DNA of 8,103 nt from Desulfobulbaceae bacterium UBA2213 (GCA_002327225.1 DCUN01000016.1:22945-31047), one strand, 5' to 3'. Shown: positions 1 through 5,829, numbered from the stretch's first letter. A program made the numbers and translations. Notes: generated by a model from the sequence alone, not told the origin.

Positions 1-25
1 GGTTCGAATCCTGCCGCCCCGACCA
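1..25 (+). tRNA. tRNA 3' end, probably tRNA-Pro (5' part outside window)
   Basis: The window opens inside a tRNA. Visible are the end of the T stem, the T loop TTCGAAT (3-9), the T-stem 3' strand CCTGC, the acceptor 3' strand CGCCCCG (15-21), discriminator A and an encoded CCA (23-25). The acceptor half demands a 5' strand CGGGGCG, which together with discriminator A is usual for bacterial tRNA-Pro. The anticodon is not in the window, so the identity is inferred. The encoded CCA and the terminator just downstream indicate an intact gene end. Such 3' ends are common integration sites for tyrosine-recombinase elements. Confidence 0.85.
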
Positions 26-36
26 ATGATATCAAA

Positions 37-67
37 GGGTTACGGTCTTTTCCGTAGCCCTTTTTTT
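37..67 (+). terminator. Rho-independent terminator of the tRNA transcript
   Basis: A 9-bp stem (37-45 GGGTTACGG with 52-60 CCGTAGCCC, one G-U pair) closes a TCTTTT loop and is followed by seven T (61-67). It ends the tRNA transcription unit 12 bp after the CCA. Confidence 0.9.
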
Positions 68-81
68 ATGCCTTTTTCTGG

Positions 82-105
82 CGTGATACAAAACGTGATA
101 CAAAA
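82..105. repeat. Perfect tandem 12-bp repeat, two units
   Basis: The unit CGTGATACAAAA occurs at 82-93 and again at 94-105, followed by a partial third start (ACGTC). It lies 57 bp after the tRNA CCA, where integrated elements often keep recombinase arm sites or the beginning of an integrase gene. No integrase reading frame survives: the frame from ATG 68 closes at 154 after 28 codons. The role is unknown. Confidence 0.8.
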
Positions 106-118
106 ACGTCGTCGCTTG

Positions 119-142
119 GAAATAAAAATAACTGGCCGTTAT
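119..142 (-). terminator. Possible weak terminator of the 205-999 gene
   Basis: Read on the minus strand, a 5-bp stem ATAAC/GTTAT (128-132 with 138-142) is followed by TTTTATT. The stem is short, so this is only a candidate for the end of the leftward transcript. Confidence 0.3.
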
Positions 143-166
143 GGACGATTATGACGGACGATTATG
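143..166. repeat. Short tandem repeat, 11-bp unit in a 13-bp period
   Basis: GGACGATTATG occurs at 143-153 and 156-166 with AC between. The second unit can also pair with CGTCC at 170-174, giving a 5-bp hairpin. Together with the repeat at 82-105 it fills the 137-bp gap between the tRNA terminator and the first gene, which holds no convincing gene. Confidence 0.7.
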
Positions 167-204
167 CACGTCCCGCATACCCGTTAATGCTCTCGTGCAG
201 GGCT

Positions 205-999
205 TTACACTGTAGCCCGCCGTTGTTTGTACTCAATAATGGCTTGTTGACTCACAAGATTGAAGAGGGTGGGGAAGGTCGATGCGATATCCCGGCGCGT
301 TGACTTAAAGACCTCAACATCTGATTCGATAGGGCTCCTGTAAAGGAACACTCTAATATCGTCACCGTTTGTGACAAGAAAATATGGGGTCCCCAAAAAC
401 ATAGCATAGCTTCTGGCCTGGCCAATGTGATCGGCAAGTTTTTTTCCAACATTCTTTGCTTCAACCACCAAAAGGGCGCTGTCTTTGCTTCGGTTCAATC
501 CATTGAACAGAACAAAATCGGCCTCTGTCTTCGTCTTGCGAACTCCCACAATCTGCTCAACAGGATAACCGTCTGCGCGATCTTCCTCAGAATAGCCGAG
601 TCGCTCTAGGAGTGGCAGTACAAAGCGAATTTCGACTTCCTTTTCGCTGTTGAAAGATTTTAAAGAAATCGTTGCCAGCCAAGCATCCGGGGCTATGTCC
701 TGTTTGTTTCCCTTCGCGTCCAGTTGCTCTTTTGGCGAGAAATCTCTGACTGGGAGATGTGGATCTGTCACTGAAAGTACTACCCATCCATCGCGCTCGA
801 CATCGGTCAAGGGAGGGGATGTCAAGATTCCCGCTTCGCTGATGCTCGTATCTATTGCCTCAATCCAATGACGTTGCCGAGTCTTGTGCCCGAACATTTT
901 TAAGAGGGTTTTAAGGAGTACGCGTTTCGATTTTTTTGGTGAATCTTTAATTGCTTCACATATTGAACTTGCAACTTGAGTCTTGTCTATCTCCTCCAT
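205..999 (-). CDS. HsdR N-terminal-like PD-(D/E)XK nuclease-domain protein with an N-terminal winged-helix-like region
   Basis: The 264-aa protein (numbered from the ATG at 999) carries a C-terminal half typical of the type I restriction HsdR N-terminal nuclease fold. It has a helix with the acidic pair EKEVEIRF (about 119-126) leading to VLPLLERLGY, Asp161 in TEADFVLF, Glu180-x-Lys182 in VVEAKN, a Gln in IGQARSYA (about 194), and VTNGDDIRVF. These are the E, D, ExK and Q positions of an active-site set, so activity is plausible. Residues about 25-80 (KRVLLKTLLKMFGHKTR onward) look like a small helical, winged-helix-type domain, perhaps for DNA or partner binding; this is inference. There is no helicase, methyltransferase or specificity domain. 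Start choice: AAGGAG (1008-1013) sits 8 nt before ATG 999 but only 2 nt before an in-frame GTG at 1005, so the ATG is preferred. The gene was probably co-transcribed with 1233-2303 before a mobile element separated them. Nuclease fold is well supported; the biological role is unknown, with phage defence the likeliest guess. Confidence 0.85.
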   Translation of the reverse strand: MEEIDKTQVASSICEAIKDSPKKSKRVLLKTLLKMFGHKTRQRHWIEAIDTSISEAGILTSPPLTDVERDGWVVLSVTDPHLPVRDFSPKEQLDAKGNKQDIAPDAWLATISLKSFNSEKEVEIRFVLPLLERLGYSEEDRADGYPVEQIVGVRKTKTEADFVLFNGLNRSKDSALLVVEAKNVGKKLADHIGQARSYAMFLGTPYFLVTNGDDIRVFLYRSPIESDVEVFKSTRRDIASTFPTLFNLVSQQAIIEYKQRRATV

Positions 1000-1007
1000 G
1001 CTCACGT

Positions 1008-1013
1008 CTCCTT
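1008..1013 (-). promoter_or_regulatory. Ribosome binding site that decides the nuclease-gene start
   Basis: Minus-strand AAGGAG lies 8 nt from ATG 999 and 2 nt from GTG 1005. The spacing argues for the ATG. Confidence 0.75.
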
Positions 1014-1036
1014 AGCTTCTCTGAGATATTCTCTAA

Positions 1037-1060
1037 AAGGGGTAGTCGGTTACTGCCCCA
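1037..1060 (+). repeat. Left terminal inverted repeat of the MITE
   Basis: It reads inward as AAGGGG, then TAGTCGGTTACTGCCCCA. It matches the reverse complement of the right end except for one indel, one change near the tip, and C versus G in the TTA(C/G)TG portion. Confidence 0.85.
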
Positions 1061-1196
1061 TAAGATTGTCTATAAAGGTTTACCGAAACTTCTGGCTGAG
1101 TGACATGCGGTAAGCACCTGTAACTACGACTCTATCATACATCTTGTTTGGAACTGTTGCCGTTGTACCGAGGCTAATTCATGTCAAAACTCTGGA

Positions 1197-1221
1197 TGGG
1201 GCACTAACCGACTATCCCCCT
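1197..1221 (-). repeat. Right terminal inverted repeat of the MITE
   Basis: Read inward on the minus strand it is AGGGGGA, then TAGTCGGTTAGTGCCCCA, pairing with the left end. The duplicated target TTCTCTAA begins at the next base. Confidence 0.85.
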
Positions 1222-1232
1222 TTCTCTAATAC

Positions 1233-2303
1233 TCACGCGCTCATAAGTGCTTCAGTTGCGGTCTTTATCTGGTCAGTAAAATTGTAAATATCATTCAGCC
1301 CTGAAATCGGATGGCGTTTTTCTTTTTTATCATTATCGAGAAAACTAATATATTTTTGAGATGCGGAATTAAAATGCAGACGGCAAATTGTTTTCCTGTT
1401 GTTGTCATCTAGCAATATGGCAAAATAGCTTTTTGCATCTCTGTAATGGATTCTGTCGACATCAATTATTTGACGTAAAATCGCTCGAGTTATATAAAAT
1501 CCTTCCATCTCATCTTGAGTGGTAATAATACCATAACTTTTTTGATTTTTTTCTGTTTCTGCCTCGTCGACTTTTTTTGTTATTTCCGGTTGCTCAACCA
1601 GTGCCGTTTTGAGCCTGTTGTTGATACGGTCATTTATCAGGGAAATGAACGCTTGTTTGATTATCGGTCCAAATTGTTCCATTACCTGCTGGGTTTTTAC
1701 CCCTGTATAGACCTCTGTAATTATTGGCCGGGTAAACTCAGACGTGGGTTTTAAGAGTTGATTCTCGAGATATGCTTTTATCTCACGGATATATTTAAGG
1801 TTGCTGGCTGCTGAAAGCATTTGATCCAGTTCAAATGAAGATTTTGTCAGCTTCTTTAATTCTGGGATTAATTGTTCGTCAATGTCCAGAAGATTTATTT
1901 CCATGAACGGTTTTTTGTCCATGATATTTTTATCTTCCAAGTCGGAGAAAAATATATAGTTTGATCCGTTGGTGAGAACACCAATCCGGGCCTCGGTCAC
2001 ATGAAAATACCGCCTTAGTTGTGAAGCATGCACATCATGCAGATTTGACCTGCAGTTCTTGCACTCAAAGAGCATTGTCGGTTTCCCATCCGTCATGATG
2101 GCATAATCTATTTTCTCTCCCTTTTTACTCCCCACATCGGCTGTAAACTCTGGAACAACTTCAGTTGGATCAAAAACGTCATAGCCAAGGGCCTGAATAA
2201 ACGGCATGACAAAAGCAGTTTTTGTTGCCTCTTCTGTCTGAATATTGATTATTTGTTTACTCATTCTTGCCGAAAGGGCATGAAGCTGATCCAAGAAATC
2301 CAT
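1233..2303 (-). CDS. Stand-alone HsdR N-terminal-type restriction endonuclease-like protein (COG4748-like)
   Basis: This 356-aa protein matches from memory a widespread family annotated as type I restriction enzyme HsdR N-terminal domain protein or 'restriction endonuclease or methylase'. Its opening MDFLDQLHALSARMSKQI and the following QTEEATKTAFVMPFIQALGY are hallmarks. Active-site candidates are Glu24/Glu25 in the first helix, Asp66 in EKIDYAI, Glu80-x-Lys82 in LFECKN and Gln95 in ASQLRRYF; TNGSNYIFFSDLED closes the fold. A central helical part (about 140-235) and a charged linker (about 236-256) lead to a conserved C-terminal domain (about 258-350, with AILLDDNNRKTICRLHFN). The length is normal and no helicase or methylase domain is present. 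TCTCC at 2311-2315 (GGAGA on the minus strand) lies 7 nt before ATG 2303. The gene is visibly AT-rich compared with ilvE and groEL. Its cellular role is not established; a link to restriction or phage defence is inference from the fold and context. Confidence 0.9.
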   Translation of the reverse strand: MDFLDQLHALSARMSKQIINIQTEEATKTAFVMPFIQALGYDVFDPTEVVPEFTADVGSKKGEKIDYAIMTDGKPTMLFECKNCRSNLHDVHASQLRRYFHVTEARIGVLTNGSNYIFFSDLEDKNIMDKKPFMEINLLDIDEQLIPELKKLTKSSFELDQMLSAASNLKYIREIKAYLENQLLKPTSEFTRPIITEVYTGVKTQQVMEQFGPIIKQAFISLINDRINNRLKTALVEQPEITKKVDEAETEKNQKSYGIITTQDEMEGFYITRAILRQIIDVDRIHYRDAKSYFAILLDDNNRKTICRLHFNSASQKYISFLDNDKKEKRHPISGLNDIYNFTDQIKTATEALMSA

Positions 2304-2361
2304 GAAATAGTCTCCAGTTTCGTTTTATTGTGGGACCTCAGAATAACACTGAAAAAACCAT

Positions 2362-2445
2362 GTTGCCTTTTATCCTCTGCTATGGGGGGTGCTTCTGTCA
2401 AGAAGCAAATAAAAAACCGCCTCAATCTCGAAAGAAAGAAGCGGT
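2362..2445. repeat. Direct repeat, copy 1 (84 bp)
   Basis: This copy is about 90% identical to 3118-3200, with 7 mismatches and one indel by eye. The core includes 33 identical bases from GCTTCTGTCAAGAAGC onward and 20 identical bases ending in AAGCGGT. It holds a 6-bp hairpin (GCTTCT-GTCA-AGAAGC) beside a terminator hairpin. The two copies bracket the exported-protein gene. The adjoining 2446-2528 holds nothing I can identify. Confidence 0.9.
2411..2445 (-). terminator. Rho-independent terminator after the exported-protein gene
   Basis: On the minus strand ACCGCTTC (2445-2438) pairs with GAGGCGGT (2423-2416), one G-U pair, 14-nt loop, followed by TTTTT then ATTT. It lies 84 bp beyond the stop of 2529-3035 and insulates it from the 1233-2303 gene. 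Confidence 0.8.
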
Positions 2446-2528
2446 CTGTGTGTCCCTGAATCACCATCCGTTACCGTTTATACCAACAGGGCTGCAATAC
2501 CCAGGGAGTGTCGAGTGGGCCTTAACGC

Positions 2529-3035
2529 TCAGATGTCCTTTTGTTGTTCTTTGTCTTTAGCTAACGCCTTTTTCAACAAACGGTTGGAATGTAGGATAAG
2601 ACCAGAGGTCTTAATGTCATTAGAAAACTTGTTTACACCCAAATCACCGTTATCTCCTTTTAATATACACGTTACCTGGTTGAACTTTGCCCCCATTGCG
2701 TTTGAAATTTCAGAGTCTACACACTTAATTTCTGGATATTTTGTTTTAACGGCAGACAACACATCTTCAAATTTCGAGGAATCAAATAAAAATACAAACT
2801 GGTCTAATTTATTGTCATAAAACAGAGTAAAATTCGCGTCACTCAACGGGTTAGGATATTTTGACTTAACTCCTCCTATAGTAAAATCTTCCACCCCACT
2901 GCGATCAATAGTATTGTCAAATTTATCTTTTGACATACCTAAACTGATCCCCTTTATTTCAATCTCCTGACCAAACGATACAACTGGTTGATAAATAAAA
3001 AGCACCGCCAGCACCATCAACAATATCTTTTTCAT
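2529..3035 (-). CDS. Small exported protein of unknown function
   Basis: I do not recognise this 168-aa protein. It begins MKKILLMVLAVLFIYQPVVS, a clear Sec signal peptide with two early lysines and a hydrophobic core. Cleavage is likely near SFG-Q at about residue 22, so the mature protein would be periplasmic or secreted, about 145 aa. The mature part starts EIEIKGISLGMSKDKF, and this 'LGMSKD' turn-plus-helix recalls small BamE/SmpA- or BLIP-like domains, though that is only a resemblance. Two cysteines (105 and 123) could form a disulfide. The C-terminus is a basic helix (NRLLKKALAKDKEQQ). Start choice: GAGGAG (3042-3047) is 6 nt before ATG 3035; a longer frame from 3071 would bury the signal peptide behind 12 charged residues. 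It is very AT-rich relative to the core genes and bracketed by direct repeats, which suggests acquisition. It is probably monocistronic. Confidence 0.75.
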   Translation of the reverse strand: MKKILLMVLAVLFIYQPVVSFGQEIEIKGISLGMSKDKFDNTIDRSGVEDFTIGGVKSKYPNPLSDANFTLFYDNKLDQFVFLFDSSKFEDVLSAVKTKYPEIKCVDSEISNAMGAKFNQVTCILKGDNGDLGVNKFSNDIKTSGLILHSNRLLKKALAKDKEQQKDI

Positions 3036-3117
3036 TTTCCACTCCTCAATTTTTTTAACCTTCTCCACCACGTCACACCGGGGGCGGGATCAAATAACCT
3101 TAATATAAATAAGTAAA

Positions 3118-3200
3118 GTTGCTTTTATTCTCTGTCATTGGGGGCGCTTCTGTCAAGAAGCAAATAAAAAACCGCCTCCCTCTCGAAAGAAAGAAGCGGT
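3118..3200. repeat. Direct repeat, copy 2 (83 bp)
   Basis: This is the partner of 2362-2445, in the same orientation, starting 756 bp away. It sits just downstream of the PerM gene, where it supplies the terminator, and is therefore the likelier original copy. A direct pair this close could recombine and delete the exported-protein gene. Confidence 0.9.
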
Positions 3201-3201
3201 T
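3166..3201 (-). terminator. Rho-independent terminator after the PerM gene
   Basis: On the minus strand AACCGCTTC (3201-3193) pairs with GAGGCGGTT (3178-3170), one G-U pair, followed by a T run and ATTT. It is the same structure as at 2411-2445 with one more base pair. Confidence 0.8.
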
Positions 3202-3202
3202 A

Positions 3203-3307
3203 ATCACCGGGTGACATCCGGGGTTCCTGATCCGGCATCGGATCAAGCATTACCCTCGTCTCCTGTTTTACATCAAAATATCCAGCATGATATTCGGCAT
3301 GTTGCAA
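3203..3307 (-). other. In-frame open extension after the perM TGA; possible small ORF
   Basis: The frame of the PerM gene stays open for 35 codons beyond its TGA (3308-3310), to a TAA at 3200-3202 at the edge of the terminator. Within it, AGGAG lies 9 nt before an ATG (3250) that would give a 16-residue peptide, MLDPMPDQEPRMSPGD. A perfect 7-bp hairpin, TGATCCG-GCAT-CGGATCA (3228-3245), lies inside. No conservation can be judged here. An open run of this length is not rare by chance, so coding is not claimed. The rest of 3036-3307 holds the repeat and no other gene. Confidence 0.25.
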
Positions 3308-4423
3308 TCATGTTTGTTTTTCATGATTTCTTTGTAGGGAAAAATCATATCTTTCCAGATAAAGGTCTGAAAGAGTCAGAAAGGCAGTGACAATCAGTGG
3401 ACCATAGATAATGCCAAGCACTCCATAGACACTGAGTCCGCCCATGAGAGAAAGAAAGACCAGCAGGGTGTGCATCCTGACTTGTCCTCCTACCATTTTT
3501 GGTTTTACCAGGTATTCGATGGAAAAAGAGAGGAGCATGTAAAAGAGGAAAAGAAATACGCCGGCGCCTGGTTGGCCACCTATGACCAGGAGTATGGCGG
3601 CCGGGATCATTACCAGGCCGATGCCGAAGATCGGAAGAAAGGCCAGAACCGCCATGACGCACCCCCAGAGAATAGGGGCGTTGAGGTCGAGCAGGGCAAA
3701 GACTGCCCCGGCAATGATGCCCTGGATAAGCCCGCAGATAATGTTTCCCTTGAGGATGGCGTTGGCAATTTCTTCAAATTTGGCAAGGAGAAGCCGGTCT
3801 TCATTGTCAGGGAGTGGCGAAATGCGGATGATGAAGGCAACAAGTTTTTCCTGATCCATAAGCAGAAAGAAGATGATCAGGATCATCATGACGAAGAGGG
3901 CAAGAAATTGCAGGATGTTTCCTGCCCAGGAGCTTGCCTGGTTATAGAGAAAGAGGCCACCGGTCTTGACAAGATCCGACAGGGTGTTCGTCAGTTGTGC
4001 CGGCTCAAAGTTCAGGCCGATTTCCTGGAGATAGGTCTGGATCTGGGTCACTATCGGGCTTTTGTAAAGGAAGGATTGTATCTTGAGTCCGACGCCTGCG
4101 TCTCGTCCCCATTGGTAAAGGCTTAAGGCCTCCGTGGAAAGGGTGCCGATAAAAAGGAGCAGAGGGATAAAGACAAGAAAGACGATCAAGGTACAGGTCA
4201 GGATAGAGGCAAAGGAGGCGGAGATCTGTCTGTTGTTTAAAAAGCAATAAATAGGTCTGAACAGGCTGGCCAGTAGAAAAGAGAGGACCAGGATGGACCA
4301 GAAGGGCCAGAGGATGCGTCCAAGAAAGAGGGCTGAAATGCAGAAGATCAGGAGAAAATAACGGGACTCCAGGGAGTATGGAGGTAAGGGAGGCTGTTTT
4401 TTTAGGGACGTGTTATTGCTCAT
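3308..4423 (-). CDS. PerM / AI-2E transporter family membrane protein
   Basis: A 371-aa polytopic inner-membrane protein of the PerM/AI-2E family (Pfam AI-2E_transport), whose members include the quorum-signal exporter TqsA and the Na+/H+ antiporter-like PerM proteins. The substrate cannot be told from sequence. Hydrophobic segments lie at about 22-57 (two), 72-95, 169-189, 226-245, 248-283 (two), 286-304 and 318-350. A soluble stretch at about 96-165 separates the N- and C-terminal bundles, as usual. Family signatures are LKGNIICGLIQGIIAG (224-239), FLPIFGIGLVMIPA (262-275), EYLVKPKMVGGQVRMH (303-318) and the glycine-rich GGLSVYGVLGIIYGPL (328-343). Length is normal. No clear Shine-Dalgarno precedes ATG 4423, so the start is a little uncertain. 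It is divergent from ilvE and single-gene, ending at the repeat-borne terminator. The frame remains open past the stop. Confidence 0.93.
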   Translation of the reverse strand: MSNNTSLKKQPPLPPYSLESRYFLLIFCISALFLGRILWPFWSILVLSFLLASLFRPIYCFLNNRQISASFASILTCTLIVFLVFIPLLLFIGTLSTEALSLYQWGRDAGVGLKIQSFLYKSPIVTQIQTYLQEIGLNFEPAQLTNTLSDLVKTGGLFLYNQASSWAGNILQFLALFVMMILIIFFLLMDQEKLVAFIIRISPLPDNEDRLLLAKFEEIANAILKGNIICGLIQGIIAGAVFALLDLNAPILWGCVMAVLAFLPIFGIGLVMIPAAILLVIGGQPGAGVFLFLFYMLLSFSIEYLVKPKMVGGQVRMHTLLVFLSLMGGLSVYGVLGIIYGPLIVTAFLTLSDLYLERYDFSLQRNHEKQT

Positions 4424-4668
4424 GGCGGATTGGACTTGAGTGTCAGGTGATTGGGAAGTGAGAAATAAAGTTGCAATTTCTTATATAGCTGAGTAATTCA
4501 ATACAGTTCAGAGATGGAGTCCTGGAGTTGTATGTCGGGAGGTTCGTGTATGAATTGTGTAGTATTTTACTATATAGTTTAACGTGCTTGAAGAAAAGAG
4601 AAATAAAGTGAAGATCTTTTTTGAAGTAAAAACATCAACTTTGATTTTCGAGTAAAAAGGGAATTGTC
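4424..4668. promoter_or_regulatory. Divergent intergenic region between perM and ilvE
   Basis: This 245-bp AT-rich gap must hold the promoters of both genes but neither can be placed firmly. The best plus-strand -10 is TATAGT at 4573-4578, without a good -35. A 12-bp direct repeat GAGAAATAAAGT occurs at 4460-4471 and 4598-4609. I see no riboswitch, T-box or leader-peptide attenuator signature for the aminotransferase gene. Confidence 0.4.
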
Positions 4669-5751
4669 ATGTGGGAAAATCTTGAGATAGGGTTGGAGAA
4701 AGCGGGCCAGGAACAGCTGAAAAAAAAGCCTGCCCAGGACAGTCTTGGTTTTGGAGTGCATTTTACTGATCATATGTTCTTGATGAAGTGGGATCGGCAG
4801 AGCGGTTGGCATGATGCCAAGATCTGCCCCTATCATGAATTCAGTCTCGATCCCGCAGCCATGGTCTTTCATTATGGCCAGGCGATCTTTGAGGGCTTGA
4901 AGGCGTACAAGGGAGAGGACGGGCAGGTCTATCTCTTTCGGCCTGAAGATAATCTCGAGCGGATGAACGTCTCGGCTCAGCGGATGTGTATGCCCCGTTT
5001 GCCGGTTGAAAAGGTCTTCAAGGCCCTCAGGGCCCTCGTCTATCTTGACCGGGATTGGATCCCCACGGTTGCGGGCGCCACCCTCTATATTCGTCCCACC
5101 ATGATTGCAGTTGAGCCGATTCTTGGAGTTCGACCGGCCGGGGAGTATTATTTCTATATTATTATGTGCCCTGTGGGCGCCTATTACCCTGAAGGGTTCA
5201 GTCCGACCAAAATCTATGTCACCGATAAGTATGTGCGCGCGGTCAAGGGCGGGGTGGGTCATGTGAAGACAGCTGGCAATTATGCGGCAAGTATCATGGC
5301 GGCTGAGGAGGCGCATCAGGCCGGATACACTCAGGTGCTGTGGCTGGACGCCTGCGAGAGGAAATACGTGGAAGAGGTTGGAACCTCAAATATCTTTTTC
5401 ATGATCAACAACGAGCTGGTAACGCCTCCGCTTGGCGGCTCTATCCTGCCGGGTATTACCAGGGATTCGGTGATCCGCCTTGCCCGATCTTGGGGTGTGA
5501 ATGTGGTTGAAAGGCCAGTGACTATTGATGAGGTGGTCGAGGCGAGCATCAATGGTGCCTTGACCGAGGCCTTTGGCACCGGCACGGCGGCGGTTATCTC
5601 GCCGGTAGGAGAATTCTGTTATCAGGGTAAGAAGTATGTTGTCAACAGTGGTCGGACCGGCGAGTTTTCGCTGCGGATGTTTAACGAGTTGCAGGCGATT
5701 CAGAGTGGGAAGCAGGCGGATCCTTTTCAGTGGATAACACGGGTCGGTTGA
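4669..5751 (+). CDS. ilvE: Branched-chain-amino-acid aminotransferase
   Basis: A 360-aa cytosolic fold-type IV PLP enzyme that interconverts valine, leucine and isoleucine with their 2-oxo acids using glutamate/2-oxoglutarate, the last step of their synthesis. The catalytic Schiff-base lysine is Lys200 in GVGHVKTAGNYAAS. Other family marks are FHYGQAIFEGLKAY (67-80), Arg142 in LYIRPTM, EEVGTSNIFF (235-244), the LPGITRDSV loop (260-268) that helps hold the PLP phosphate, and GTGTAAVISP (303-312). The long N-terminal section and about 360-aa length fit the longer BCAT class (mitochondrial-like, also in many bacteria) rather than the about 310-aa E. coli IlvE type. AAGGGA (4657-4662) is 6 nt before ATG 4669. 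It stands alone, divergent from perM, with no other ilv/leu genes in view. Long open frames on the opposite strand are shadows. Confidence 0.95.
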   Translation: MWENLEIGLEKAGQEQLKKKPAQDSLGFGVHFTDHMFLMKWDRQSGWHDAKICPYHEFSLDPAAMVFHYGQAIFEGLKAYKGEDGQVYLFRPEDNLERMNVSAQRMCMPRLPVEKVFKALRALVYLDRDWIPTVAGATLYIRPTMIAVEPILGVRPAGEYYFYIIMCPVGAYYPEGFSPTKIYVTDKYVRAVKGGVGHVKTAGNYAASIMAAEEAHQAGYTQVLWLDACERKYVEEVGTSNIFFMINNELVTPPLGGSILPGITRDSVIRLARSWGVNVVERPVTIDEVVEASINGALTEAFGTGTAAVISPVGEFCYQGKKYVVNSGRTGEFSLRMFNELQAIQSGKQADPFQWITRVG

Positions 5752-5776
5752 GCGTTGAACTGGCTGTAATGCTTTA

Positions 5777-5829
5777 GGGGCCGTTAAGAAATAACTTGTG
5801 CTTTGTATCAATTTCTTTACGCAGGCCCC
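5777..5829. other. Long interrupted hairpin downstream of ilvE
   Basis: GGGGCC (5777-5782) pairs with GGCCCC (5824-5829), and inside it AAGAAAT (5786-5792) pairs with ATTTCTT (5811-5817), with unpaired bases between the helices and an 18-nt loop. No T tract follows, so it is not a standard terminator. It begins 25 bp after the ilvE stop and may stabilise or end that transcript. Confidence 0.5.

Larger units (their letters stand above)
1037..1221. mobile_element. Miniature inverted-repeat transposable element (MITE), 185 bp, with 8-bp target duplication
   Basis: Near-identical terminal inverted repeats of 24 bp (1037-1060) and 25 bp (1197-1221) enclose 136 bp with no open frame of note. The exact sequence TTCTCTAA flanks both ends (1029-1036 and 1222-1229), as expected for an 8-bp target duplication. 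Inside the repeats the two ends differ, as in an internally deleted insertion sequence whose transposase is supplied elsewhere. An internal imperfect stem is present (TTACCG 1080-1085 with CGGTAA 1108-1113). The parent family cannot be named from the sequence; an 8-bp duplication occurs in several families, for example ISL3, IS66, IS1595 and IS256. It sits 3 bp after the stop codon of 1233-2303 (with the duplicated target) and upstream of the ribosome binding site of 205-999, disrupting no coding sequence. Confidence 0.85.

Noticed and set aside
68..154. 28-codon frame after the tRNA terminator, considered as an integrase remnant
   Set aside because: It has no ribosome site, its start abuts the terminator T tract, and it is too short to show any recombinase motif; only the tandem repeats are reported.
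1061..1196. TTGACA on the minus strand inside the MITE (1182-1187) as an outward promoter for the 205-999 nuclease gene
   Set aside because: No -10 element lies at 16-18 bp spacing, so a promoter is not supported.
2511..3071. Longer start for the exported protein at 3071 (12 extra residues)
   Set aside because: GAGGAG is well placed for ATG 3035 and the shorter form begins directly with a typical signal peptide.
3470..4126. 218-codon plus-strand open frame opposite the PerM gene
   Set aside because: It is the hydrophilic antisense shadow of a hydrophobic membrane protein with full family motifs, and it has no own ribosome site or recognisable domain.
4579..5316. 245-codon minus-strand open frame overlapping the start of ilvE
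   Set aside because: It lies opposite a conserved enzyme carrying its catalytic lysine and all family motifs; the translated product is unlike any protein family I know.
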